In this document: positions 27,461 through 35,977 of the stretch, one piece after another
Layout of the letters: the number at the start of each line of letters is the position of its first letter
Position numbering within the stretch: the first letter of the stretch is position 1
Source of the DNA: Gemmatimonadota bacterium
Lineage (GTDB): Bacteria > Gemmatimonadota > Gemmatimonadetes > Longimicrobiales > Gaopeijiaceae
Direction: 5' to 3'
Length of the DNA: 64,000 bases
Assembly: GCA_028874905.1 (NCBI GenBank)
Contig: JAPPGZ010000071.1
Span: 50,804-114,803 of the forward strand
Made by a program: the position numbers and the translations under genes
Notes under the pieces: model-generated
Seen by the model: only the letters and a program-made list of their open reading frames with translations
Database searches by the model: none
What the model was told of the DNA's origin: nothing

Positions 27461-28929
27461 TGGTCGCGATGAGATATCTCCTTGAACGCGCGTCGCCTCT
27501 CGTGATTTGGGCGGGCGTCTCGTGCTCAAGCGGCGGCGGCCTGGCTGACAACGTAACGGTCGTGGACAGCGCGGGGGTCACGATCGTCACGCACGCGTCG
27601 GGAGACCATGTGCAGCAATTCGAGCATGCTCGCGTATCGCGTGCGCCAGCGGTTCAGATCGGCAGCGTTGAAGACGAAGCGACGGCGCTGTATCGCGTCA
27701 CCGACGCTGTGCGAACGGCCAATGGTGGGATCGCGGTCGCGAATTCGGGGTCAGGAGAGATCAGGCTCTTTGATTCCAACGGGCGTTTTCTCCATTCGCT
27801 CGGCGGTGCAGGCGGCGGCCCGGGAGAGTTCGGGCGCCTTGCTGCCGTTGGAGTGTCCTCGAGCGGCCATCTGCTGGCCTACGACAGCCAGAACGGACGG
27901 GTCAGCACCTTCGATCCTGATAGTCGAAGACTGATCGGAAGCATCGGCATCAGGGTCAGCCCGGACTTGTACTCCCTCGCTGGCATGAGGCGTGCCACTC
28001 CGATCGGTTGGCTGCGAGACGGAACGTTCGTGGGCTACTACAACACCCAGGAGGGAGAGACGATACCGGGTCGGGATGGTTGGACGCACAGGCAATACAT
28101 GGCGAGCATACACTTCTTCGATCGGGGAGAGTCTTCCGAGATTCTGGCCACCGCACCTGGTCGGCAGACCTGGGTGATGATCAACAGGACCGGGGAAGGG
28201 AGCGTCCGCATGCAGGGGGTGGCGAATCCATTTCTTCCGACCTTCGAGACCGCAACGGACGGCTACATCGTTGCGTTTGGCACCACGCAGAGGTTCGATG
28301 TGCGCTTGCTGGACACGAGTGGCGCCGTCGTTCGGATTATCCGCCGAGAGGAGGGGCGTCGTCCGGCGTCGGAGCACCAGCGCGACGTGTGGGTCTCCGG
28401 GCAGCTAGGCGACATCGGCGAGGATGGCACAGAACAATCGCGGCGTCGGCGGGAATTGTACGACGACATCCCCTTCCCGGACACATTGCCCGCGTTCGAG
28501 GCGCTGTCACTGCAGAAGGGCGGACGATTATGGGTTAAAGAGACGAGCCTCGACAATCCGGCTTTGACGGCGGCGTCGTGGTCGGTGTTCGACAGCGACG
28601 GCCGGCCACTGGGCACAGTGGAGATGCCGGCCGGATTCCAGCCGTTCGAGATCGGAACCGACTATGTGCTTGGCGTCTGGAAAGACGATCTAGGGGTCGA
28701 GTATGTGCAGTTGTACGATCTGGCCGCCCTCAGCGGTCGACACCCGGGACGGGAGCATTCAACAAGTGCTTCACCAGGTAGTCCTTCTTCAGCTCCATGT
28801 TGTATTCGCCGGTCTGGCCGAACGCGCCATGCCCCGTGTTGGCGTATACCATCATGTCGTGCTGGATGCCGGCCCGGACGAGCGTCTCCGACATTTGGAA
28901 GAGATCCGCCTGCGTGCCGGTGTCGTTGA
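27460..28929 (+). CDS. Six-bladed beta-propeller lipoprotein with antisense 3' extension (489 aa)
   Basis: This is a propeller of the same family (FLHSLGGAGGGPGEFGRLAAVGV is diagnostic), with lipobox AGVSC near residue 22. The recognisable family sequence ends at about LGVEYVQLYDLAAL (around base 28730), the usual C-terminus for these proteins. The frame then runs on for about 66 residues of low-complexity, cysteine-, serine- and proline-rich sequence. That part is the antisense of the last 200 bases of the S9 peptidase gene. I read this as a lost stop codon or a rearrangement at the junction. Whether the tail is tolerated is not known. It is coupled to the preceding propeller gene. Confidence 0.78.
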   Translation: MVAMRYLLERASPLVIWAGVSCSSGGGLADNVTVVDSAGVTIVTHASGDHVQQFEHARVSRAPAVQIGSVEDEATALYRVTDAVRTANGGIAVANSGSGEIRLFDSNGRFLHSLGGAGGGPGEFGRLAAVGVSSSGHLLAYDSQNGRVSTFDPDSRRLIGSIGIRVSPDLYSLAGMRRATPIGWLRDGTFVGYYNTQEGETIPGRDGWTHRQYMASIHFFDRGESSEILATAPGRQTWVMINRTGEGSVRMQGVANPFLPTFETATDGYIVAFGTTQRFDVRLLDTSGAVVRIIRREEGRRPASEHQRDVWVSGQLGDIGEDGTEQSRRRRELYDDIPFPDTLPAFEALSLQKGGRLWVKETSLDNPALTAASWSVFDSDGRPLGTVEMPAGFQPFEIGTDYVLGVWKDDLGVEYVQLYDLAALSGRHPGREHSTSASPGSPSSAPCCIRRSGRTRHAPCWRIPSCRAGCRPGRASPTFGRDPPACRCR

Positions 28930-31066
28930 TTCCGCCGGTCAGCAATAGCTTGCCCTTCAGATCGGGCGCCATCCGGAAGACGTTCGCCGCCTCGTAGTGT
29001 TCGTGGTTCTCCTGGGGCATGCCCAGGTACGGTTCGTAGAGGTGGAAGGCGAACATGTCGTACCCGGGGACCTCGCTGATGCACACCTTGTAGAGATCCG
29101 GCTCCTGGAGGATGGCGCGTGTCGAATAGTACCCGCCCCACGACGCGCCCACGATCGCTACGCGGTCGCCGTCGAGGAAGTCGAAGCGGTCGATCAGCTG
29201 GCGGATCGCTGCGGCATGATCGTCGACAACGGGCTTGCCCCAGTTCCTGACGATCACGTCGTGGAACGCCTTGGACCGCCCCGGCGTTCCGCGGCCGTCC
29301 AGAATCACGACCACGAAGCCCACGTTGGCCAGGGCGCGGTTGAAGTTGCCGATCCGGGCGAAGTCGCTCCCGAGGCCGGGGAACGGCTCGCCTCCGAAAT
29401 CCATCGGCCGCGTGGTGGTTTGAGGACCGCCGTAGATGTATTCGACCACGGGATAGCGCCGCGAGAGATCGAAATCGTGGGGCAGGTACATCGTCACCCA
29501 CAGGTCGGTCTCCCCGTCCGCCGCCTTTACCACGACTTCGCGCGGCGGTGTCCAACCCACCTCTTCCAGCCGACCGGTGTCCGCTTCCGACAGCGTCAGC
29601 ACCAATTCACCGTCGGCGCGGCGCAACACGGAGCGCGGCGCGGTATTCACCGAGGAGTAGGTGTCGACGAAGTAGCCGTGCGAGGGCGCCATGGCCACGG
29701 TGTGCCGCCCCTTCCCCTCGGTGAGCTGCGTCCGGTCGGCCCCGTCGAGGGTCACCCGGTTAAGGTGCAGGTCGTATGGCCGCTCCGGATCGGTCTGCGC
29801 CGTGAAATACACCCACCCGCCCTCCTGATCAACACCGACCACCGCCTCGACGGGAAAGTCGCCCTCGGTGAGCCGCCGGACCAGGTTTCCGTCCAGGTCG
29901 TACAGGTACAGGTGCCGCCAGCCGTCCCGTTCGGAGACCAGAATGAACCCGGAAGCGTCGGGCAGCAGCGAAAAGCCCGTCCGCGAGCCCCAGACCGAAT
30001 CGTGGTGGTGGGTCACGAAGGTCTCGGAAACATCTGTCGCCAGGGTGCGCACCGCCCCGGTCAGAGCGTCGGCGGCCTGGATGTCGACCCGGTCCATCAC
30101 CCGGCTGTAGCGGGCGAAAACGACCTCGGAGCCATCGGGCAGCCAGGTCAGGACGCGGTAGTAGTAGTCCGCCGTCGTATCCTGTTCCACGGGCATTGGT
30201 GTGCGCGTGTGCAGATCGAGAATATGGAGTCGAGTGTCGTAGAGTTCGCCCCCGGCGAGCATGGTCGGTATGAACTCGGCCTCTTCGAGCGGCTTCAGCC
30301 ATTTGATGGTCGGGATCCGGGGCATGCCGTGGGAGCTGATCCTGGCAACCACCAGGCGCTGGGAGTCCGGCGACCACGGATTCCACAGCGTGGTCTCCAC
30401 GTCCCACTGCTCGAATTCGTTCCCGTCGTCGGTGATCGGCACGACCCGGCCATCGACCGTCGCGCGCAGCGTCAGGTTGTGATTGTCCAGTCCGACGAAC
30501 CACTGGCCGTCGGGTGAAAGGCGCTCGGGGAAGGGCCTCGGCCCCAACCCCTGGAACACTTCACGAATGAACGTTTTGGGCGTAACGCGCTCGGCCTCGC
30601 TTACCAGGTACGAGACCAGCCCCAGCGAGACGGGCGTCCGCTGCCTCTCGACGGCGTATGTGTCCAGGGCCAGCGCGAACGTCTGCCCCTCGACCGTGAA
30701 CTGCACGGACGACGGCCCAACGAAAGCCATCTGGCGGAACGGCACGCCGAGGCCCGCGGGCTCGTGTCCCAGCGCGTCCGTGAGCGCAGCGCGCAGCCGG
30801 GGTGTGTCGAACAACTCCTCGACCACGCCCGTTGCGGGATCGACCCGGTGTATGACGGTGTGCTGCGGACCGCCCTCTGCATACCAGAAGCTGTTGCCGT
30901 CGGGCATCCAGTTGGGCGTGACGCGGCCGCCCTCGATCAGCGAGCCGAAGTCGAGGTAGCGCTGATATGGGGCCTCCTGGTCCGGTGCGACCTGGGCAGA
31001 GGCAGGTGGGACGAGGGCTGCCAGCAGCAAAAGGGAAGTGATCAGGGGGGGCCGGAACCGGATCAT
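28730..31066 (-). CDS. Exported S9 prolyl-oligopeptidase-family peptidase, DPP-IV type (778 aa)
   Basis: This is a serine peptidase that removes dipeptides or cleaves short peptides, predicted periplasmic. The ATG at 31066 follows GGAG, and the Sec signal ends VPPASAQ. An N-terminal beta-propeller (about 40-520) is followed by an alpha/beta hydrolase domain. The catalytic serine is in GASWGGYYS, the aspartate in GGINDTGTQ and the histidine in NTGHGAFG, so the triad is complete. The length fits dipeptidyl peptidase IV relatives. It is divergent from the amidohydrolase at 31148, with 81 bases between starts. Its 3' end overlaps the convergent propeller gene by 200 bases. Confidence 0.92.
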   Translation of the reverse strand: MIRFRPPLITSLLLLAALVPPASAQVAPDQEAPYQRYLDFGSLIEGGRVTPNWMPDGNSFWYAEGGPQHTVIHRVDPATGVVEELFDTPRLRAALTDALGHEPAGLGVPFRQMAFVGPSSVQFTVEGQTFALALDTYAVERQRTPVSLGLVSYLVSEAERVTPKTFIREVFQGLGPRPFPERLSPDGQWFVGLDNHNLTLRATVDGRVVPITDDGNEFEQWDVETTLWNPWSPDSQRLVVARISSHGMPRIPTIKWLKPLEEAEFIPTMLAGGELYDTRLHILDLHTRTPMPVEQDTTADYYYRVLTWLPDGSEVVFARYSRVMDRVDIQAADALTGAVRTLATDVSETFVTHHHDSVWGSRTGFSLLPDASGFILVSERDGWRHLYLYDLDGNLVRRLTEGDFPVEAVVGVDQEGGWVYFTAQTDPERPYDLHLNRVTLDGADRTQLTEGKGRHTVAMAPSHGYFVDTYSSVNTAPRSVLRRADGELVLTLSEADTGRLEEVGWTPPREVVVKAADGETDLWVTMYLPHDFDLSRRYPVVEYIYGGPQTTTRPMDFGGEPFPGLGSDFARIGNFNRALANVGFVVVILDGRGTPGRSKAFHDVIVRNWGKPVVDDHAAAIRQLIDRFDFLDGDRVAIVGASWGGYYSTRAILQEPDLYKVCISEVPGYDMFAFHLYEPYLGMPQENHEHYEAANVFRMAPDLKGKLLLTGGINDTGTQADLFQMSETLVRAGIQHDMMVYANTGHGAFGQTGEYNMELKKDYLVKHLLNAPVPGVDR

Positions 31067-31147
31067 GGCTTGCTCCAATGCTCTTTACGGACTGAACACG
31101 CCCCTCTACCCTGCAAGGGACCAGAGACCCCGGGCAAGGAGTGGCAA

Positions 31148-32584
31148 ATGCGGAACTGCACATGGGTGTTCGCCGCCGTGGCGATCGCGCTTCACCCCGG
31201 TCAGGCGAACAGCCAGGACCGAAGCACACTTTCCGACGAGGTACGGTCCTACCTGAGTGTCTCGGCGCCCGTCGTGGCGCTCGACAACGTGCTCCTTTTC
31301 GACGGGACCGGCGGACCCGCGCGGGCAGGCCAGACCATCGTCATCCGCGGCAACCGCATCGAGGCGGTCGGCACGACCGGCTCCGTCGACATCCCCGCCG
31401 ATGCGGAGCGCCTGGACCTGGCGGGCCACTCGGTCATGCCCGGAATGGTCGGCCTCCACAACCACCTGTACTACTACCAGAATGCGCCGCGTGTGGCGCA
31501 GATGCAGTATTCCGGCCCGCGTATCTACCTGGGGGCGGGGGTCACGACCGTGCGGACGACGGGCAGCATGTCACCCTACCAGGACATCGCGCTCAAGGGC
31601 GCGATCGAACGCGGAGAGACCCCCGGGCCCCGCATCGTCATCACGGCGCCCTATGTCATCAGCCCTGGGCCGGACGAGCGGCTCAGGGACCTGGGTATGT
31701 ACGTGATCCGGGACGAGGAGTCGGCGCGCCGATACGTTCGCTACTGGGCCGCGGAAGGCGCGGAGTGGGTCAAGGTCTACACGCAAATCTCGCGGGCGGC
31801 GCTGGCCACGATCATCGACGAGGCCCACAAGCAGGGGATGAAGGTCATGGGCCACCTGTGCTCCGTGAGCTTCCGGGAGGCCACGGCGTTGGGCATTGAC
31901 AACCTGGAGCACAGCCTTTGGGCCAACTCGGACTTCGATGCCACGCGCGAGCCCGACATGTGCAGTCCCAACCTCGCTTTCTCGCTGGCCGAACTCGACG
32001 TCAACAGCCCCGCCGTGGACGTCACGATCGACGAGATCATCGAGGCGGGTGTGGCCATCACCTCGACGCTGGCGGTCGCGGAGCAGGCGACTCCCGCCGC
32101 CCCCGATCTCACGGCGAGGGATCTCGAGGCGCTCCCCGATCACGTGGTACAGACCGAAATGGAGCGCCGACAGGCGATTCGGTCGGGAATCACGGAATGG
32201 ATGATCGACCTCCTGCACAACATGTTCGCGTTCGAACGCCGCTTCGTGGAGGCGGGCGGCCTGCTCGCGGCGGGCGTCGACCCGGCGTGGGGCGCGCTTC
32301 CCGGCTACGGCGACCAGCGCAACTTCGAACTCCTCGTGCAGGCGGGCTTCGAGGCGGCCACCGCGGTGCAGATCGTCAGCGCCAACGGCGCGAAGGTGAT
32401 CGGCATGGATGACGAGGTGGGCACGGTGGCCGCGGGGAAGCTCGCGGACCTGATCGTGATCGAAGGCGATATCGGCAGCAGCGCGTCCGACATCCGCAAC
32501 GTGCGGCTTGTCTTCAAGGACGGCCTGGGCTACGACGCGACGAAGCTCACCGATGCGGTGAAGGGGCTCGTCGGCATGCGGTGA
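31148..32584 (+). CDS. Exported amidohydrolase (478 aa)
   Basis: This is a metal-dependent hydrolase of the amidohydrolase superfamily. The ATG at 31148 follows AAGGAG. The Sec signal ends QANSQ (about residue 22). The first metal motif HNH is in MVGLHNHLYYY. A lysine in GAEWVKVYTQ, histidines in MGHLCSV and NLEHSLW, and an aspartate in AAGVDPAWG follow in the order expected for binuclear members. The C-terminal GTVAAGKLADLIVIEGD is the usual beta-sandwich return. Relatives include imidazolonepropionase-like and peptide-cleaving enzymes, so the substrate is open. It is divergently placed with the S9 peptidase, and both may act on peptides. Confidence 0.87.
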   Translation: MRNCTWVFAAVAIALHPGQANSQDRSTLSDEVRSYLSVSAPVVALDNVLLFDGTGGPARAGQTIVIRGNRIEAVGTTGSVDIPADAERLDLAGHSVMPGMVGLHNHLYYYQNAPRVAQMQYSGPRIYLGAGVTTVRTTGSMSPYQDIALKGAIERGETPGPRIVITAPYVISPGPDERLRDLGMYVIRDEESARRYVRYWAAEGAEWVKVYTQISRAALATIIDEAHKQGMKVMGHLCSVSFREATALGIDNLEHSLWANSDFDATREPDMCSPNLAFSLAELDVNSPAVDVTIDEIIEAGVAITSTLAVAEQATPAAPDLTARDLEALPDHVVQTEMERRQAIRSGITEWMIDLLHNMFAFERRFVEAGGLLAAGVDPAWGALPGYGDQRNFELLVQAGFEAATAVQIVSANGAKVIGMDDEVGTVAAGKLADLIVIEGDIGSSASDIRNVRLVFKDGLGYDATKLTDAVKGLVGMR

Positions 32585-32684
32585 GGTGCAGCCGGACCGC
32601 CCGCCAGGCGCCGGCAATGGGGTCCATCCACAACGGTCGTTTGACTTCGGTTCAGTAGAATGATACTCTTAAGTCTTATATGAG

Positions 32685-32699
32685 ATGATATTGTATCAT
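32685..32699. promoter_or_regulatory. Palindrome at the TetR start codon (autoregulation candidate)
   Basis: ATGATA-TTG-TATCAT is a perfect 15-base palindrome whose last two bases are the first two of the TetR ATG (32698). The outer copy ATGATAC at 32660-32666 pairs with GTATCAT at 32693-32699. A -35-like TTGACT is at 32641-32646. The arrangement suggests autorepression. I see no ribosome binding site before the ATG, so the transcript may be leaderless. Confidence 0.5.
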
Positions 32700-33270
32700 G
32701 CCATCAATCACAGAAGAACGAATCCTCGATGCAGCGCGGCGGGTGCTCTGTGTCAACGCCGGTGCTACCGTCGACGAGATCGCGGCGGAGGCCCAGGTGG
32801 GGCGGGCTACCGTGTTTCGTCTGTTCAAGAGCCGAGCGGGACTGCTCAGGACGCTGGGACGGCGTGCCATACTCGTCACCGACCAGGTGGCAGCCGAAGC
32901 TGCGGCGACGGCTGCGACGGCTACGGAGGCACTGAAGGCCGTAATCACCGCCGTTCTCGGAGCCAGTGAGCACTACCGCTTCCTCGGGACGGCGGTCGAG
33001 CTCTCCGAAGATGAGGAAATCACCAGGGCGTACGACCGCCAGCTATCCGAGTTGGCGGATCTGGTTGCCGCCGCCAGGCGCGAGGGCAGCATACGGCCCG
33101 ACCTGCCGACTGCGTGGGTGGTGGCGGTGATCGACGGGCAGCTGTGGGCCACCGGCGCCGCGGTCGCGAAGGGAGCGGTCGGTCTGCTTCAGGCGCAGGA
33201 ACTCATCTGGGGAACCATCATGACCGGGATTTCAGCCGGAAAGGCAATTGGGTATACGAATGGCGAATAG
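32698..33270 (+). CDS. TetR/AcrR-family transcriptional regulator (190 aa)
   Basis: The N-terminal DNA-binding domain shows the TetR helix-turn-helix (ATVDEIAAEAQVGRATVFRLFKS, about residues 22-45). A helical ligand-binding domain follows with an alanine-rich start and LGTAVELSEDEEITRAYD. Total length is typical. The start codon overlaps a palindrome, consistent with autoregulation. Its stop overlaps the next gene (hydroxylase ATG at 33260), so it probably controls the hydroxylase with itself. The ligand is not known; a lipid or sterol-like molecule would fit the neighbour. Confidence 0.88.
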   Translation: MPSITEERILDAARRVLCVNAGATVDEIAAEAQVGRATVFRLFKSRAGLLRTLGRRAILVTDQVAAEAAATAATATEALKAVITAVLGASEHYRFLGTAVELSEDEEITRAYDRQLSELADLVAAARREGSIRPDLPTAWVVAVIDGQLWATGAAVAKGAVGLLQAQELIWGTIMTGISAGKAIGYTNGE

Positions 33271-34249
33271 GACGCAGCGGCTGCGCTTTCCGGTCCAGCT
33301 TGCCGTAACCGTGATGATCGTCCTTGGTCTGGTCGGAGTGGCGCACCTGGCGGGTCGAGGGAGGGGATCAGTGATCGACTCTCTCACCAGGGCGCTCGAC
33401 TGGCAAACGGTCCTGGGGTGGTTCCACGTCCTGAACGACCTGAGCCTGGTCTACGTGGTCGTGCCGTTTTTTGTCGTCGAGCTGATTCGCTACCGCTTCC
33501 TCAAGCGCCTCGATTTCGACGTCATCGGCGACTCCGTGGCGAACGTGATCACATTCGTCTCCTTCGTTGCCATCGAGTATGCCCTCGGCATTCTCTTCGT
33601 GACCAAGCTGTACTTCTGGATATATGCCGAGTTCAGCCTGCCGCATCTGGCGCTCAACTGGGTCACCATCGTGACCTGTGTCCTGCTCGCCGACCTCACC
33701 TACTACTGGGACCACCGGCTGATGCACCGAATCGGCCTGGGGTGGGCGACGCACACGGTGCATCACAGTTCACCGCACTTCAACATGTCGGTGGCCTATC
33801 GCTTCGGGCCCCTCGACGCGGTGTTCCCCCTCCTGTTTTCCTTCCCGATCGTGATGCTCGGGTACAACCCGATCCTCGTGCTGCTGTCAGAGGTTCTCGT
33901 GCAGCAGTTCCAGGCGATTCTGCACACGGAGACGATCCGCAAGCTCCCTCGACCCATCGAGTTCCTCTTCAACACACCGTCTCACCACCGCGTGCACCAC
34001 GGCGCCAATCGCCGGTACTGGGACAAGAACTATGCCGGAATGCTGATCATATGGGACCGGATGTTCGGGACGTTCGAACCCGAGGTCGAGAAGGTCAGGT
34101 ACGGGATCGACCGTCCCATCAATTCGAACAACCCGCTTGTCGTGTTTCTGCACGGCCTCCATCGTCTGGGCTCGAAGCTGTTGGTTACAAGGGGTCTCCA
34201 AAACAAGCTGCGCGTCCTGGTCAGGCCTCCCGGCTGGGAAGCGGATTAG
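33260..34249 (+). CDS. Fatty acid hydroxylase / sterol desaturase family membrane protein (329 aa)
   Basis: This is an integral-membrane di-iron oxygenase. Four to five hydrophobic segments are visible (about 10-30, 55-75, 95-120, 130-150, 200-220). The histidine clusters DHRLMH, HTVHH and HHRVHH match the family's HxxxH, HxxHH and HxxHH iron-binding boxes. Members hydroxylate or desaturate sterols, fatty acids or carotenoids using oxygen. The start is either ATG 33260 or TTG 33248; the TTG is closer to the GGAAAGG but the ATG gives the more natural N-terminus. It overlaps the TetR gene, so the pair is coupled. The substrate cannot be told from sequence. Confidence 0.85.
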   Translation: MANRTQRLRFPVQLAVTVMIVLGLVGVAHLAGRGRGSVIDSLTRALDWQTVLGWFHVLNDLSLVYVVVPFFVVELIRYRFLKRLDFDVIGDSVANVITFVSFVAIEYALGILFVTKLYFWIYAEFSLPHLALNWVTIVTCVLLADLTYYWDHRLMHRIGLGWATHTVHHSSPHFNMSVAYRFGPLDAVFPLLFSFPIVMLGYNPILVLLSEVLVQQFQAILHTETIRKLPRPIEFLFNTPSHHRVHHGANRRYWDKNYAGMLIIWDRMFGTFEPEVEKVRYGIDRPINSNNPLVVFLHGLHRLGSKLLVTRGLQNKLRVLVRPPGWEAD

Positions 34250-34380
34250 CTGGACAAGGGCCCGCCAGGTCGGCCATCTGTCCCACCGGATCGGCCGGGC
34301 CCGTGGATCGGCCGTGACCCGACATCTGTTATCGTGATCCGGTTCGGGCTATCCTGCGTCACCCGCCAAGGAGGTGTTAC

Positions 34381-35865
34381 GTGACCTGGTCTACCCGCCG
34401 AAAGGCCACCATGACGGTCTGCCCGGCAGTACTTCTCCTGCCGTGCCTCATCGTGTTCACACCAGGCGCGGCCCTCGCCCAGGACGCAGAACCGTTCCTG
34501 TCCCTCGGGGAGACACGCGAACTCCATTCGACCGTCCTCGGCGAGCAGCGGCAGATCATCGTTGGCCTGCCTGCCGGATACGAGGGTGGCGACGAGACGT
34601 ACCCCGTGGTCTATCTCCTCGACGGTCCGTCGCACTTCCATCACACGACGGGAACAGCCCGGTTCCTGGCCAGAAACGGGCGCATGCCGGACGTCATCGT
34701 CGTGGCTATTGCGAATACGGACAGGACGCGTGACATGTCGCCGCCCGTATACTCCGACGCGGGCCCCGCCCGTTCGAATGCGGGTGGAGCCGACGACTTC
34801 CTGGAGTTCATCAGTGCCGAACTGAAGCCGTTCATCGATGAGCACTACAGGACAAGACCGTACGCGATTCTCATCGGGCACTCGCTCGGGGGACTGTTCG
34901 CGAATCACGCGCTGGTGCATCGGCCGGACGTGTTCAACGCCTACATCTCGATCAGTCCGAGTCTCTGGTGGGACGAGCAGCGTCTGGTGGCGCAGGCCGA
35001 TTCCGCGTTCGACGACGCCGAAGATCTGGTCGGCGACTTCTACATGACCATGGGGAACGAGGGCGGCGCGATGCTCGGCGGCGCTCTCAAGTTCGCGGGT
35101 ATCCTCGAAGCGAAGGCCCCGGACGACTTCCGGTGGGAATTCAAGCTCATGGAAGAGGAAAGCCACGGTTCCGTACCACACAGATCGACCTACTACGGGC
35201 TTGAGAAGATCTTCGATGGCTGGAATCTGCACGACCCGATCGGCCTCTACGTGGCGGGCGGCCTGGAGGCCATCGACCGGCACTTCGCACGAGCATCGGC
35301 GCGGTTCGGGTACGAGATGACGCCCTCGACAAGGACTCTCGGCCCGATCGGGGGCAGGGCGCTCGAGGACGGCAACGCCGCGGACGCGGAGGTCATCTTC
35401 TCACGCCTGATTGAACGCGACCCCAACCTGGCACCCGCTCACAACGGGCTGGCCGAGGCGCACGCCCTCATGGGTCATCGGGACCTGGCAATAGAGCATT
35501 ACCAGCACGCCCTTCGGATCGACCCGAGGAACGGGCCGGCCCGCGACAAGCTGACGGAGTATGGTGTCGACCTGACGGACTACCCCGAGATCGTGGACGT
35601 GCCAATCAGCGTCCTGCAGTCATACGTGGGGACTTATGTCGTGCCCGATGATCCCGACGAGGTGCTTCGATTCCTGCTGGACGGAGAGGAGCTTGCGGTG
35701 GAGCTCGAGGGCCGAACGTACGAGCTATACGCGACTTCGATGACGCGCTTCAAGGTCGCGGTCGTGCCGGTATACGTCACCTTCAGTTCCGATGAAGACG
35801 GGAACGTGACGGGTGTTGTGATCGATCAGGCGGGCGAGAAGATCGAGGCGACTCGCGTCAACTAG
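34381..35865 (+). CDS. Exported esterase-D-like alpha/beta hydrolase with TPR and C-terminal barrel-like domain (494 aa)
   Basis: The GTG start is fixed by AAGGAGG six bases upstream. A Sec signal ends ALAQ (about residue 34). Residues about 40-280 match the putative-esterase family that includes ferric-siderophore esterases. The nucleophile motif is GHSLGG and the LLDGPSHFHH and SISPSLWWDE stretches are typical; a histidine in EESHGSVPH completes the triad. One to two TPR units follow (AEVIFSRLIERDPN, AIEHYQHALRIDPRNG). The last 80 residues (YVGTYVVPDDPDEVLRF) are a DUF3471-like beta domain often fused to such hydrolases. Siderophore or peptide ester hydrolysis is possible. A palindrome-family site begins two bases after its stop. 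Confidence 0.85.
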   Translation: MTWSTRRKATMTVCPAVLLLPCLIVFTPGAALAQDAEPFLSLGETRELHSTVLGEQRQIIVGLPAGYEGGDETYPVVYLLDGPSHFHHTTGTARFLARNGRMPDVIVVAIANTDRTRDMSPPVYSDAGPARSNAGGADDFLEFISAELKPFIDEHYRTRPYAILIGHSLGGLFANHALVHRPDVFNAYISISPSLWWDEQRLVAQADSAFDDAEDLVGDFYMTMGNEGGAMLGGALKFAGILEAKAPDDFRWEFKLMEEESHGSVPHRSTYYGLEKIFDGWNLHDPIGLYVAGGLEAIDRHFARASARFGYEMTPSTRTLGPIGGRALEDGNAADAEVIFSRLIERDPNLAPAHNGLAEAHALMGHRDLAIEHYQHALRIDPRNGPARDKLTEYGVDLTDYPEIVDVPISVLQSYVGTYVVPDDPDEVLRFLLDGEELAVELEGRTYELYATSMTRFKVAVVPVYVTFSSDEDGNVTGVVIDQAGEKIEATRVN

Positions 35866-35866
35866 A

Positions 35867-35890
35867 ATACTAAACATGTTTGTTTAGTAT
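35867..35890. promoter_or_regulatory. Palindrome family site 4 (perfect arms)
   Basis: ATACTAAAC, centre ATGTTT, GTTTAGTAT. It lies one base after the esterase stop (35865) and 87 bases before the S9 peptidase start (35978), so it most likely serves the peptidase gene. Confidence 0.8.
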
Positions 35891-35977
35891 CTGCCGTTGC
35901 GGCCAGACAACCCCGCGAGTATCCTCTCGAAAACACACGCCGGGGAAGCATCTCCGCCTGGACCGAGGGAGAGTGAT

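Noticed and set aside
28997..30517. 506-codon plus-strand open frame
   Set aside because: It lies wholly antisense to the S9 peptidase at 28730-31066, has no signal, domain or ribosome binding site, and has the biased composition of a shadow frame in G+C-rich DNA.
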